Origin: Chloroflexi bacterium AL-N1
GTDB lineage: Bacteria > Chloroflexota > Chloroflexia > Chloroflexales > Roseiflexaceae
Length of the DNA: 64,000 bases
Assembly: GCA_013122435.1 (NCBI GenBank)
Contig: WYDT01000024.1
Coordinates: 1 to 64,000 of the forward strand
Direction: 5' to 3'
Shown here: in pieces, positions 7,362-15,011 of the stretch
Numbering within the stretch: position 1 is the stretch's first letter
Layout: every line of letters starts with the position of its first letter
The notes under the pieces: generated by a model
The model's database searches: none
Told to the model about the DNA's origin: nothing
What the model saw: only the letters and a program-made list of their open reading frames with translations
Position numbers and translations under genes: made by a program

Positions 7362-8432
7362 TTATGATGGTGATATGTCGCTTGTGTCTGCTAGAATGCG
7401 GCGCAGTGATATATACAGTGGACTCTCGCGCAGTTGTGCATCGCTCACTTTATTCTGATAGACCAGCTCCGCCAATTTCTGGCCTGCTGCAGCCATATGT
7501 TCACGCCCCTGCACATTGTCGCGAAAAGCCGTGTGTTTTAAGAGGAGTGCTACTTCATTTTGTGGTTTGAGTCGCTCAGCAAAGATACTATGGGGCGCTC
7601 GTATGGGCAAATTGAGTGCGTCACAACAGATCACGATGTCACGGTTGCGCTCTGCTCGATAGGTTTCATCGGGCAGGGGCTGGTTACGATAGAGTTCGCG
7701 GTAATAGCTGGGCGGATAGTTCCCAATACGTGTAAGCATGTCATTCACACGGGCGCGATGCCGTTCGCTCGGAATGTGGAGATAATCCCACACCATAAAG
7801 TCCGCTCCGGCTTCCTGAACGGACTGAACTGTGCTCTGGAGTACATATTGTGTGTCATTCACATAGGGGATGATAGGAATGAACGCTACCCCGACAGGAA
7901 TATTGGCACGTTTTAACTCGGTAATGGCGTCGAGTCGCAGGGCTGGTGCGGGTGCTTTATCCTCGATTTTGGTAGACAAATAAGGATCGGTGGTTAACAC
8001 AGTGAACACAACCACTGCAAGACTTTGTTCATGAATACGTTCTAACAAGACCAGATCTTCTAACACTGCAGGACTTTTGGTCAGAATGAGACAGGGCTGC
8101 CCGCGATCTGCCAATACTTGGAGGGTGCGACGTGTGAGCCGATAGGTTTCCTCGGCTGGTTGATAGGGATCGGTCAAAGCGGTAATGCCGATGAGGTCGC
8201 CACGATCGATGGTTTCGAGTTCCTCGGCAAGGCGTTCAGGCAAATCCACCGCGACACGTACTGTTTCGTTGAATGGGCGTACGCGATAGGCCCAACCATC
8301 ACAGTAGTGACAGCCAAATTCGCATCCATCATAAATTGACATAGTATACGAAGAGAGGAAATATTCATTAACAGTGGGCCGTCGTACCCCTAAAACGGGT
8401 GTGGTGAGTTGGTCTTCAAGATAATAAGCCAT
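7362..8432 (-). CDS. Spore-photoproduct-lyase-like radical SAM protein
   Basis: A 356-residue radical SAM enzyme with the cluster motif CEFGCHYC (CxxxCxxC) about 38 residues from the N-terminus, preceded by the MSIYDGCEFGC context typical of the SplB-related family found in non-sporulating bacteria. The central barrel includes GITALTDPYQPAEETYRLTR and VGVAFIPIIPYVND. SplB itself repairs the spore thymine dimer; many family members in non-spore formers have an unknown substrate, so DNA repair is a suggestion only. There is no photolyase or spore gene nearby. It is transcribed in the same direction as the inositol monophosphatase gene 42 bp upstream, which suggests co-transcription. Confidence 0.8.
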   Translation of the reverse strand: MAYYLEDQLTTPVLGVRRPTVNEYFLSSYTMSIYDGCEFGCHYCDGWAYRVRPFNETVRVAVDLPERLAEELETIDRGDLIGITALTDPYQPAEETYRLTRRTLQVLADRGQPCLILTKSPAVLEDLVLLERIHEQSLAVVVFTVLTTDPYLSTKIEDKAPAPALRLDAITELKRANIPVGVAFIPIIPYVNDTQYVLQSTVQSVQEAGADFMVWDYLHIPSERHRARVNDMLTRIGNYPPSYYRELYRNQPLPDETYRAERNRDIVICCDALNLPIRAPHSIFAERLKPQNEVALLLKHTAFRDNVQGREHMAAAGQKLAELVYQNKVSDAQLRESPLYISLRRILADTSDISPS

Positions 8433-8474
8433 TGATTACCCATGTTTCCAGAATAACACATGTCTATGTTGCCA

Positions 8475-9245
8475 TTACTGTGCGAGTGCGGTAAGTAACT
8501 CTGCGTGTACGAGGCCATTGCTCGCCACGACGCAATTGCTCCAGGGATTCCACATATTGCCACGATAGTCTGAGAGTGTACCACCAGCTTCGCGAACAAG
8601 CAACGTCCCTGCTGCTGAGTCCCATGGTTGCAACCCGCGTTCCCAGTGTGCTTCCAGTCGCCCCATTGCTACGTATGCCAGATCCAGTGCGCCAGAACCG
8701 GCCCGTCGTACGCCCTGAACACATCGGCGCACTTGGTCGAATTCGTGCCAGTTGTTGTCTGGGTTGGTTGCATAGTCATACGGAAAACCTGTGGAAACCA
8801 GCGCATTGGCCAGTGTGGGAGCTGTTGAAACGTAAATGCGTTGCTCATTACAGCGTGCGCCGTGGCCTTGTTCAGCGATAAAGAGTTCGTTATGCCACGG
8901 ATCGAATACCACGCCCAAAATTGGCACGCGATCTGCTAAGAGCGCTAGTGAAACACAAAAGTAGGGAAATCCGTGGGCATAGTTGGTGGTTCCATCAACA
9001 GGATCAATCAGCCACATGTACTCTGAGGTGCCGTCAACCTGATGACCTTCTTCGGCGATGATGGCGTGGTCTGGAAATTGCTGCTCTATAGCCTGTACAA
9101 TAAGCTGTTCGCTCGCATGATCAATATTGGTAACCAGGTCGAAAGGTCTTTTAAGATGCACCTGCCGCTGGTTTTTGAGCCCATCCATAAGCAGTGCACC
9201 AGCTTTGTGTGCAATGTCAATAGCAAAATGCTGTATGCTTGTCAT
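8475..9245 (-). CDS. suhB: Inositol monophosphatase family protein
   Basis: A 256-residue Mg-dependent phosphatase of the inositol monophosphatase/fructose-1,6-bisphosphatase superfamily. The metal-binding signatures are present: EEGH near residue 66, IDPVDGTTNYAHGFPYFCVS (motif A), and LQPWDSAAGTLLVREAGG (motif B) near 220. The length equals that of bacterial SuhB-type enzymes, which hydrolyse myo-inositol phosphates and may bind RNA polymerase. Cytoplasmic. The radical SAM gene follows closely in the same direction. The exact substrate (inositol phosphate, histidinol phosphate or a sugar bisphosphate) is not resolved by sequence. Confidence 0.9.
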   Translation of the reverse strand: MTSIQHFAIDIAHKAGALLMDGLKNQRQVHLKRPFDLVTNIDHASEQLIVQAIEQQFPDHAIIAEEGHQVDGTSEYMWLIDPVDGTTNYAHGFPYFCVSLALLADRVPILGVVFDPWHNELFIAEQGHGARCNEQRIYVSTAPTLANALVSTGFPYDYATNPDNNWHEFDQVRRCVQGVRRAGSGALDLAYVAMGRLEAHWERGLQPWDSAAGTLLVREAGGTLSDYRGNMWNPWSNCVVASNGLVHAELLTALAQ

Positions 9246-9418
9246 AAAGAAAAATCCATTGTAATAAAAGGGAACATTCTGTGGAATGCAAACGTCTTGA
9301 AAGTATTCATTAGGCTACAAACGCAACCAATGTGTAGCACAAACAGTGTCTACACATAAACAAATAACGAATACAATACATTTATTATATGTACTATCAT
9401 TGTACCAGGGAGTTATGC

Positions 9419-10348
9419 ATGCGTAAAATTGTAACGATGATAATGTTGACAGCCGGGTTGCTGTCTGCCTGCGGCCAGGCAATCACCGAGCCAGCACCTG
9501 CCACTGAAGCTGAATCAGAAATTGTTGGTGCCGTATCCACACCAACCGTTGAAGCGACTGTCACACCACAGACTCTCCCAACACAGGAGCAACCCACCCC
9601 AACCGTTGAGCCAGAGACAGATCCCACGGCTGATAGCGAACCACGCCTTGCCGATCCTCCGGAGGCGGACGATAGTATCGTGGGGCGCCAACCCGATGGA
9701 ACTGGTCCAGATGCTGCTCTCGTCAATGCTGCTCAAGCGAGCCTGGCGGTCTTTATTGGGATGAGTGCTGATGCGCTGCAACTTGAAGAAGTGACGGCAC
9801 AGGGATGGCCAGATGGTTCTATCGGATGTCCAGCAGAAGGGGCAATGTATCCTCAAGTGGTGACACCAGGCTATCTGATGATTTTTAGCGATGGAGATGC
9901 ACGCTACGAAATTCATACCGGCGAAACAGACGAGCTTATTGTGCTCTGTGAAAATGAGCAACCCACTCAATTGCCACCAGTACGAGTGGCTCAACCAGCA
10001 CCATCTGGTCGTGCGACTGAAGTGCCGGCACCCGAGGCTGGTGGTCCTGCGCGTGTCCCAACCCAAACGACAGGTGATGGGGCTGTCCCATTAGATGAAA
10101 TGAGTCAACCAATGGTCGATTTAGCAACCGCAACACTGGCACAGGATTTAGGTATTTCGGAGGACGAGATTTCCCTTATTCGAATTGAATCGGTTGAGTG
10201 GAATGATGGTAGTCTGGGTTGTCCTAAACCTGGTGAAAGCTACCTGCAAGTCATCATCCCTGGTTATCTGATCGAACTTGAGGCACAAGGAACGTTGTAC
10301 GAATACCACACCGATATGGAACGACAAATCGTACGCTGTGACCAATAG
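9419..10348 (+). CDS. Lipoprotein with a duplicated WxDGS-GCP domain
   Basis: A secreted lipoprotein: the start MRKIVTMIMLTAGLLSACGQ ends in a lipobox (LSAC) with lipidation at Cys18. The ATG at 9419 is preferred because AGGGAG sits 6 nt upstream; a longer in-frame start exists at 9389. A Thr/Pro/Glu-rich linker (~20-85) leads to two copies of one ~75-residue domain, each with a helix, then W(P/N)DGS(I/L)GCP, Y(P/L)QV, PGYL and a YE-HT strand followed by a final cysteine near its end. The copies are joined by a second Pro-rich linker. Two cysteines per domain could form a disulfide. Function unknown. An imperfect terminator follows. Confidence 0.8.
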   Translation: MRKIVTMIMLTAGLLSACGQAITEPAPATEAESEIVGAVSTPTVEATVTPQTLPTQEQPTPTVEPETDPTADSEPRLADPPEADDSIVGRQPDGTGPDAALVNAAQASLAVFIGMSADALQLEEVTAQGWPDGSIGCPAEGAMYPQVVTPGYLMIFSDGDARYEIHTGETDELIVLCENEQPTQLPPVRVAQPAPSGRATEVPAPEAGGPARVPTQTTGDGAVPLDEMSQPMVDLATATLAQDLGISEDEISLIRIESVEWNDGSLGCPKPGESYLQVIIPGYLIELEAQGTLYEYHTDMERQIVRCDQ

Positions 10349-10371
10349 ATCTTTGGGTACAACACGCTGAT

Positions 10372-10416
10372 ATGAGAGAGCGCATCCACATGAGTATGGT
10401 GCGTTCCCTCATTTTG
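10372..10416 (+). terminator. Imperfect rho-independent terminator
   Basis: ATGAG (10372-10376) pairs with CTCAT (10408-10412), with an inner CGCAtCC/GGTGCG stem and a TTTTG tail. It sits 24 bp after the lipoprotein stop. Confidence 0.55.
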
Positions 10417-10490
10417 TATGTGTTAAACTATGCTGGGGCCATACAAGTAATCTCGTTATAAATCAGCAACCTATTGTAGACCGAGATGCT

Positions 10491-11342
10491 ATGCATGTTA
10501 ATACTCTTGCTATCGATATTGGTGGAACCAAGTGCACGATGGCTATCTTTGAAAACAACACAATGCTATGCCGTGAAACGCATCTCACCGACCGTACAGG
10601 GGGACGCGATTGGATGCTGCAACACATCGTTGCGACTACCCAGACATGGCAGCACAATATAACTATTCACCGGTGTGGTGTGGGTTTTGGTGGCCCGGTC
10701 AACTTTGCAACACAACGGATTGCGCTCTCAGTCCATGTCGGTGGTTGGCAGGACTTTGCACTGGCGACATACCTTGAACAACAACTTGGTATCCCCACTG
10801 TGATGGACAATGATGCCAATGCAGGTGCGTTAGGTGAAGCACTGTATGGCGCAGGTGTTGGCTGTGATCCACTCTTTTACATCACCTTGTCGACTGGTGT
10901 CGGTGGTGGCTTCATCATGAACCAACAGATCTATCGTGGTGCAGACTCGGGTGCTGGTGAGGTGGGACATATCACCATTCAGCCTGATGGTCCAAGCGAT
11001 CAGCATGGTATGCCTGGCTCTGTCGAGCGTTTGTGCAGTGGTTTCTGGCTTGAGCGCGATTATGGTCAATCGGCACAAGAACTGCTGCAAAACGAACAGT
11101 TTATGCAAAAGTATGTGGTTGATTTGGCCTGTGGAATGAAAGCTGTTATCTTATTGCTCAATCCGGCATGTATTATTATTGGTGGGGGTATTAGTAAAGC
11201 TGGTGCGGCACTCTTCGACCCGTTGCGGCATGCGCTACGGGAATGTGTTCCCCCGTGGTCTCCTGCACATATCGATGTGCGTCCGGCTGCACTTGGTGAT
11301 GATAGTGTGCTCTACGGGGCGCTGGCATTGGCACAGACATAA
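10491..11342 (+). CDS. ROK family protein lacking the cysteine motif
   Basis: A 283-residue ROK-fold protein (sugar kinase type, no DNA-binding domain). It has the N-terminal phosphate loop LAIDIGGTKCTMAIF, the substrate-binding segment VMDNDANAGALGEALYGAG, the second phosphate-binding block ITLSTGVGGGFIM, and the ROK signature GAGEVGHITIQPDGP. The family normally continues with a CxCGxxGCxE zinc site; here the corresponding stretch is SDQHGMPGSVERL, so the cysteines are gone while the Glu and following helix remain. The catalytic Asp of DNDAN is present, so sugar phosphorylation is still plausible. Convergent with the NYN-domain gene 33 bp away. Confidence 0.85.
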   Translation: MHVNTLAIDIGGTKCTMAIFENNTMLCRETHLTDRTGGRDWMLQHIVATTQTWQHNITIHRCGVGFGGPVNFATQRIALSVHVGGWQDFALATYLEQQLGIPTVMDNDANAGALGEALYGAGVGCDPLFYITLSTGVGGGFIMNQQIYRGADSGAGEVGHITIQPDGPSDQHGMPGSVERLCSGFWLERDYGQSAQELLQNEQFMQKYVVDLACGMKAVILLLNPACIIIGGGISKAGAALFDPLRHALRECVPPWSPAHIDVRPAALGDDSVLYGALALAQT

Positions 11343-11374
11343 CTAACATGTTGAGCACATAATTGACAAATACA

Positions 11375-11869
11375 CTACTTTTTTGCATCATCCTGCCCCT
11401 CCTCCTCCCCAAACAAGCGGAGCCACTCTTTAACTTCTGCAGTTGTAGGATATTGCTCAGGTTTTTCACCTTCTTTAGGTACTTTTGCCGCATTTGATAG
11501 ACGTAGCTGGGCCACAAAATCCTGTGCACGCATAACCCGCACACCATGTGCCTCTGCAACTTGTATCAATTGGCGGTCAGAACTCACCAGGAGCCAGTCT
11601 TTGGGGCGTTTTAAGGATTGTATCCGGCGCGTTATTTGTGTGTCTGCATCTTGTGGCGACCGCGCAAAATGACATGTTACTCCATAACCATTAAGTTGTT
11701 GAGGATGACCATACACACCATGATCAAATACAACTACCACTTTACGCCCACGCTTCTGTGTTGCATAGCGACGTAGCAACATCACTAACTTGGCTTCGTC
11801 ATCAGGATCGGACAGATGAATATCTGGTAGTTGTCCAATAACATTATGGCCGTCCACTAATACATTCAT
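11375..11869 (-). CDS. NYN domain (YacP-like) predicted ribonuclease
   Basis: A 164-residue protein with a PIN-like NYN fold: the N-terminal acidic residue lies in MNVLVDGHNVIGQ, further acidic positions in VVVVFDHGVYG, the active-site block SPQDADTQITRRI near 90, and WLLVSSDRQLIQVAEAHGVRV with the SSD motif. The C-terminal ~40 residues are charged and probably disordered or helical. Family members such as YacP/Rae1 cleave RNA, Rae1 at the ribosome. No partner gene is adjacent; it converges on the ROK gene. Confidence 0.8.
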   Translation of the reverse strand: MNVLVDGHNVIGQLPDIHLSDPDDEAKLVMLLRRYATQKRGRKVVVVFDHGVYGHPQQLNGYGVTCHFARSPQDADTQITRRIQSLKRPKDWLLVSSDRQLIQVAEAHGVRVMRAQDFVAQLRLSNAAKVPKEGEKPEQYPTTAEVKEWLRLFGEEEGQDDAKK

Positions 11870-12043
11870 AATATACGTTTGCTATCTGCGCCTTTTCTAA
11901 GGAGTATCAATACCATAAAAGCAGTATAACACGACTAGAATCACGTATGACACAACAAAATTTGCTGCAACTCATAGCTTCCTAAGGTCGTCCTATCCGC
12001 AGTGAAATTGCTGTTAACAGATGACATAGATGGAGGCAAGTAC

Positions 12044-13102
12044 ATGCATAATGAGGACACGTATCAACAGATGGCTGGCTCAGAAACGGGGGTATCTTCA
12101 CAACCTCCATATGTGCCGAATGAGGAATACTATCGGCAGCAACAAAAGAATCAACCAAATACGAAGGCGCGCCTTGGAATCGCATTGTTACTGGTTGGTC
12201 TAATGTGGCTAGCCTTTGAGTTGCTTGGGCGCAACCTCGTTATGTCTGGTTCTGGGAGTGAAGGAATTCTGCTTGAAGAAACCTTTAATGGCACATCTAT
12301 TGTGATGGAAGTTGGCAGCTCAGATGTTGACATTCAGTCGTGGGATGAAAATAGCATTCGTATTGAAGCTCGCTATAGTGGTGGTTCACCAGAGGACTAT
12401 ACGATAGATATCGAGCAACAACGCAATGGTATTCGTGTAAGTGAAGTTATTGCACCCTGTTTTGGGATTGGTTTTTGCTCACGCGATCTTGATTATAATA
12501 TTTTGCTTCCACGTAATGGTAATGTTGATCTTCAAACGAGTAGTGGCGATGTTGTGATTGCTGACATCAATGGGGAGATTCAATTGAGTACAGCGAGTGG
12601 TAATATTGACGCAACCAACCTGACGCAGGGCTTGGCTGCCTCCACCCAGAGTGGTGATGTATCGCTCGATGTTATCGCAGGAATGCTTGACATATCAACA
12701 GCAAGTGGGAATGTCGAATTAGATTCAGGGCAGATTACGGATGCCCGTGTCAAGACCGTAAGTGGTGAGATTGAGTTAGAAGGTGTCTCCAATGATCTCG
12801 TGTTGGAAAGCATATCAGGGAACATCACTGTGCAGGATGCTCAAAATGGCCGTCTCAACATTCAAAATACGAGTGGTAATATTGAATTTACGGGAAGTCT
12901 TGCTGATGCAGAACAGCATACGATTAACTCTGTTTCAGGCAATGTAGAGTTACGGCTGCCTGAGGATACCGGATTTTCTTTACAAGCAGACACACTAACT
13001 GGCGATATTGATAATGAGTTTGGGGCACAGAATATCCGTCGTGATGGACCGGCATTACGTATTAATACAGTCAGCGGCAATATTGATCTAGCCAGTTGGT
13101 AG
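12044..13102 (+). CDS. DUF4097 family membrane-anchored beta-repeat protein
   Basis: A ~352-residue protein: N-terminal polar segment, one membrane helix around residues 43-60 (LGIALLLVGLMWLAFELLG), then a right-handed beta-repeat domain of the DUF4097 type with many SGxI/SGNV turns (TSSGDVVIADINGEIQLSTA, TASGNVELDSG, SVSGNVELRL, TVSGNIDLASW). A CFGIGFCS pair could form a disulfide. The ATG at 12044 is preferred over an upstream GTG because GGAGG lies 7 nt before it. DUF4097 proteins often accompany envelope-stress regulators, but no such gene is adjacent. Followed by a strong terminator. Confidence 0.85.
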   Translation: MHNEDTYQQMAGSETGVSSQPPYVPNEEYYRQQQKNQPNTKARLGIALLLVGLMWLAFELLGRNLVMSGSGSEGILLEETFNGTSIVMEVGSSDVDIQSWDENSIRIEARYSGGSPEDYTIDIEQQRNGIRVSEVIAPCFGIGFCSRDLDYNILLPRNGNVDLQTSSGDVVIADINGEIQLSTASGNIDATNLTQGLAASTQSGDVSLDVIAGMLDISTASGNVELDSGQITDARVKTVSGEIELEGVSNDLVLESISGNITVQDAQNGRLNIQNTSGNIEFTGSLADAEQHTINSVSGNVELRLPEDTGFSLQADTLTGDIDNEFGAQNIRRDGPALRINTVSGNIDLASW

Positions 13103-13167
13103 TGTATACATGTGCTTATAGGTACTGTTTCTATGTGAACATATGTGGAGGTATAACCTCCATGTCA

Positions 13168-13206
13168 AACAATCACCCGCTACTTGGGCAGCGGGTGATT
13201 GTTTTT
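13168..13206 (+). terminator. Strong rho-independent terminator
   Basis: AACAATCACCCGCT (13168-13181) pairs perfectly with AGCGGGTGATTGTT (13190-13203) around an 8-nt loop, followed by more T residues. It separates convergent genes and may act in both directions. Confidence 0.9.
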
Positions 13207-13235
13207 GTGCTATGTGTCTCTATCATTTGGTCTAG

Positions 13236-14546
13236 CTATTCGATATAGACAACTGCCTCGTCTTCTTCACGCCACGGTTGTGCATTGCCTGTCCAATCAA
13301 TTGCACGCACACGGAACGCATGTGAACCAGCCTCTGGTGGCACAAATAGCATTTCTAATGCAGTTGTGCCGATTAACCAATCAGACCACTCTCCATCTGG
13401 TAGTTTGCGTGTTTGTACATCATATGAAGCGACACCACTTATATCATCGCCTCCGTTCCAGCGCACCAGGATGCTGCCATCGTCTTGTTTCTGCGCCTCA
13501 ACGATTCGTGCATCTGGTGGTGTTGTATCTGTACGTAATACCCACTTGATCGCATCAAATCGCACAGCAGCACCCTGATCGCCTGTGACATCGCTTAATT
13601 CAACCATGGCCTGGTCATGTCCGGCATGATAAACTCCCAGCGAAGCCCATGATCCTGTCACAGCACGTTGATTGAGCGTCACTTCTGTTGTGGCACCATC
13701 ATGCGTTATATTATAGCGTGCAGCCGTCGTGGCCATTTCGCCACAGGCGGGAACATACGCGAACACTTCATATAAGCCTGCTTCCGTTAATCGTGGTTTC
13801 CACTGGGCGCGATTTTCACTGAGTGCTGGATCATCAGTACCATATGTCCAGGTATGCCGTCCATTCATGCCACACGGTTGCTCGTACCATATGACTGCTG
13901 CTTCTGCACTGTAACCTTCGCCAATATCGTCAGTGATTTTTGCCCCTGGCTCTATCGCAATCTGCTCCTCAGTGGGATTTTGTTCTGCCACTGGTGCACC
14001 TGTATCTTCGCCAAGCCACAAGAATGTGACTTCTACCCAACCGGAGCCACGCATCCCTAAATCGTCCCAGAAAGCCCCATCGGCAATATCCAGACCATTT
14101 GGCGAGCGAACACGGCGGCCAAATTCATCACGTCCGCCGTTGTAGCCTTCCTCATAGGCTGCCTGTGCCATTGGTTTGCCCTGCGGAAGATCGCTGTAAC
14201 GTCGCTCTGGTGACCAGTAATCATCATTGGTATTCCAAGGGCCGACATCCCACACTGGTAAGACGACGCTCCGATCTCCATAGGTGACGCGAACTTGAAA
14301 CTCATTGCCACCGCGACTCGCTAATGCCTTCCATGAAGGTAAAGCAACAAAACGGTCACGTGGCTGAATAATATGACCATTAGCTGTACGATGCCCCACT
14401 AACCCTTGCCGAGTGGCGAAGACGGTAAATGTTGGAGCAGTAGAATCCATCTGTTGTTGTTCTGCGCGGGCGTGTGTACGTGTTACTGTTGTAATATCAA
14501 ACAGCATGATAATGGCCACGATAAAAACGCGACTCCACGTAGACAT
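13236..14546 (-). CDS. Secreted golvesin-like / Fn3-like protein
   Basis: A 436-residue exported protein with a signal peptide (MSTWSRVFIVAIIMLFDITT, cleavage near HARA-EQ). The first domain (~35-180) has a VALPSWKAL ... VLPVWDVGPWNTNDDYW pattern like the double-psi barrel/RlpA-type proteins of Chloroflexota. The middle (~210-345) matches the golvesin C-terminal / Xly-type carbohydrate-binding fold (WYEQPCGMNGRHTWTYG ... AGLYEVFAYVPACG ... VRFDAIKWV). The last ~85 residues look like a fibronectin type III domain (DGSILVRWNGGDDISGVASY). Likely cell-surface or extracellular, binding glycans or the envelope. AAAGG lies 10 nt before the ATG. Downstream of the small gene and subtilase on the same strand. 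Confidence 0.75.
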   Translation of the reverse strand: MSTWSRVFIVAIIMLFDITTVTRTHARAEQQQMDSTAPTFTVFATRQGLVGHRTANGHIIQPRDRFVALPSWKALASRGGNEFQVRVTYGDRSVVLPVWDVGPWNTNDDYWSPERRYSDLPQGKPMAQAAYEEGYNGGRDEFGRRVRSPNGLDIADGAFWDDLGMRGSGWVEVTFLWLGEDTGAPVAEQNPTEEQIAIEPGAKITDDIGEGYSAEAAVIWYEQPCGMNGRHTWTYGTDDPALSENRAQWKPRLTEAGLYEVFAYVPACGEMATTAARYNITHDGATTEVTLNQRAVTGSWASLGVYHAGHDQAMVELSDVTGDQGAAVRFDAIKWVLRTDTTPPDARIVEAQKQDDGSILVRWNGGDDISGVASYDVQTRKLPDGEWSDWLIGTTALEMLFVPPEAGSHAFRVRAIDWTGNAQPWREEDEAVVYIE

Positions 14547-14664
14547 ATTGGTATTACCTTTCGTGATATTTAGTTTGTAAGCCTGCCATTATGGGGGAGT
14601 TTCCATGGCAAGCACTACATGTATTGGCGATGGGAACGCCAGAACGAAGTGTGACTCTGAACAG

Positions 14665-14877
14665 TTATGCCAGAAATTGGGGAGAGAGTGAGTTCTGTGT
14701 TGTAGTATGTGCATAATACGATTGCGCGGCTGCCACATCCATTGTACCCAACCACTCATCCATATGCCACGGTTGTACCGCGTTGAAGTTTGCATAACAG
14801 CGCGGCATGATAGCAAATAATTCATATCTGTCAAGTGCTGCATCAGAATGAGGATTTATACAGGTGTAATATGCCAT
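14665..14877 (-). CDS. Small hypothetical protein (70 aa)
   Basis: A short frame with protein-like composition: MAYYTCINPHSDAALDRYEL, aromatic and acidic residues throughout, no membrane segment and no recognised domain. The ribosome site is weak (AGAG about 7 nt upstream). It lies between the subtilase terminator and the golvesin-like gene, on the same strand. It could be a real small gene or chance; an overlapping frame at 14589-14843 looks less protein-like. Confidence 0.4.
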   Translation of the reverse strand: MAYYTCINPHSDAALDRYELFAIMPRCYANFNAVQPWHMDEWLGTMDVAAAQSYYAHTTTQNSLSPQFLA

Positions 14878-14936
14878 GTTTTCTCTGTATGTAGTAAAAA
14901 CGATATGTCACGGTACAAAATGATGCTGTTTTGTTT

Positions 14937-14971
14937 GACATAATAAAAGGCATGTAAACTTACATGCCTTT
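14937..14971 (-). terminator. Rho-independent terminator of the subtilase gene
   Basis: AAAGGCATGTAA (14946-14957) and TTACATGCCTTT (14960-14971) form a perfect 12-bp stem. Read on the minus strand it is followed by TATTATG. It sits 41 bp beyond the subtilase stop. Confidence 0.7.
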
Positions 14972-15011
14972 AGAAATGTTTGCGATCCTCTATGTTTGAT
15001 AGTGTGTCAGG

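Noticed and set aside
7560..7916. 118-codon plus-strand frame inside the radical SAM gene
   Set aside because: Antisense shadow of a conserved gene, no ribosome site or domain.
9515..10066. 183-codon frame on the minus strand inside the lipoprotein gene
   Set aside because: It is antisense to a gene with a lipobox and a duplicated domain, and its own sequence has no protein-like pattern.
14589..14843. 84-codon minus-strand frame between the subtilase and golvesin-like genes
   Set aside because: Overlaps the better 70-residue candidate in another register and is Met/Trp/Cys-rich without pattern.
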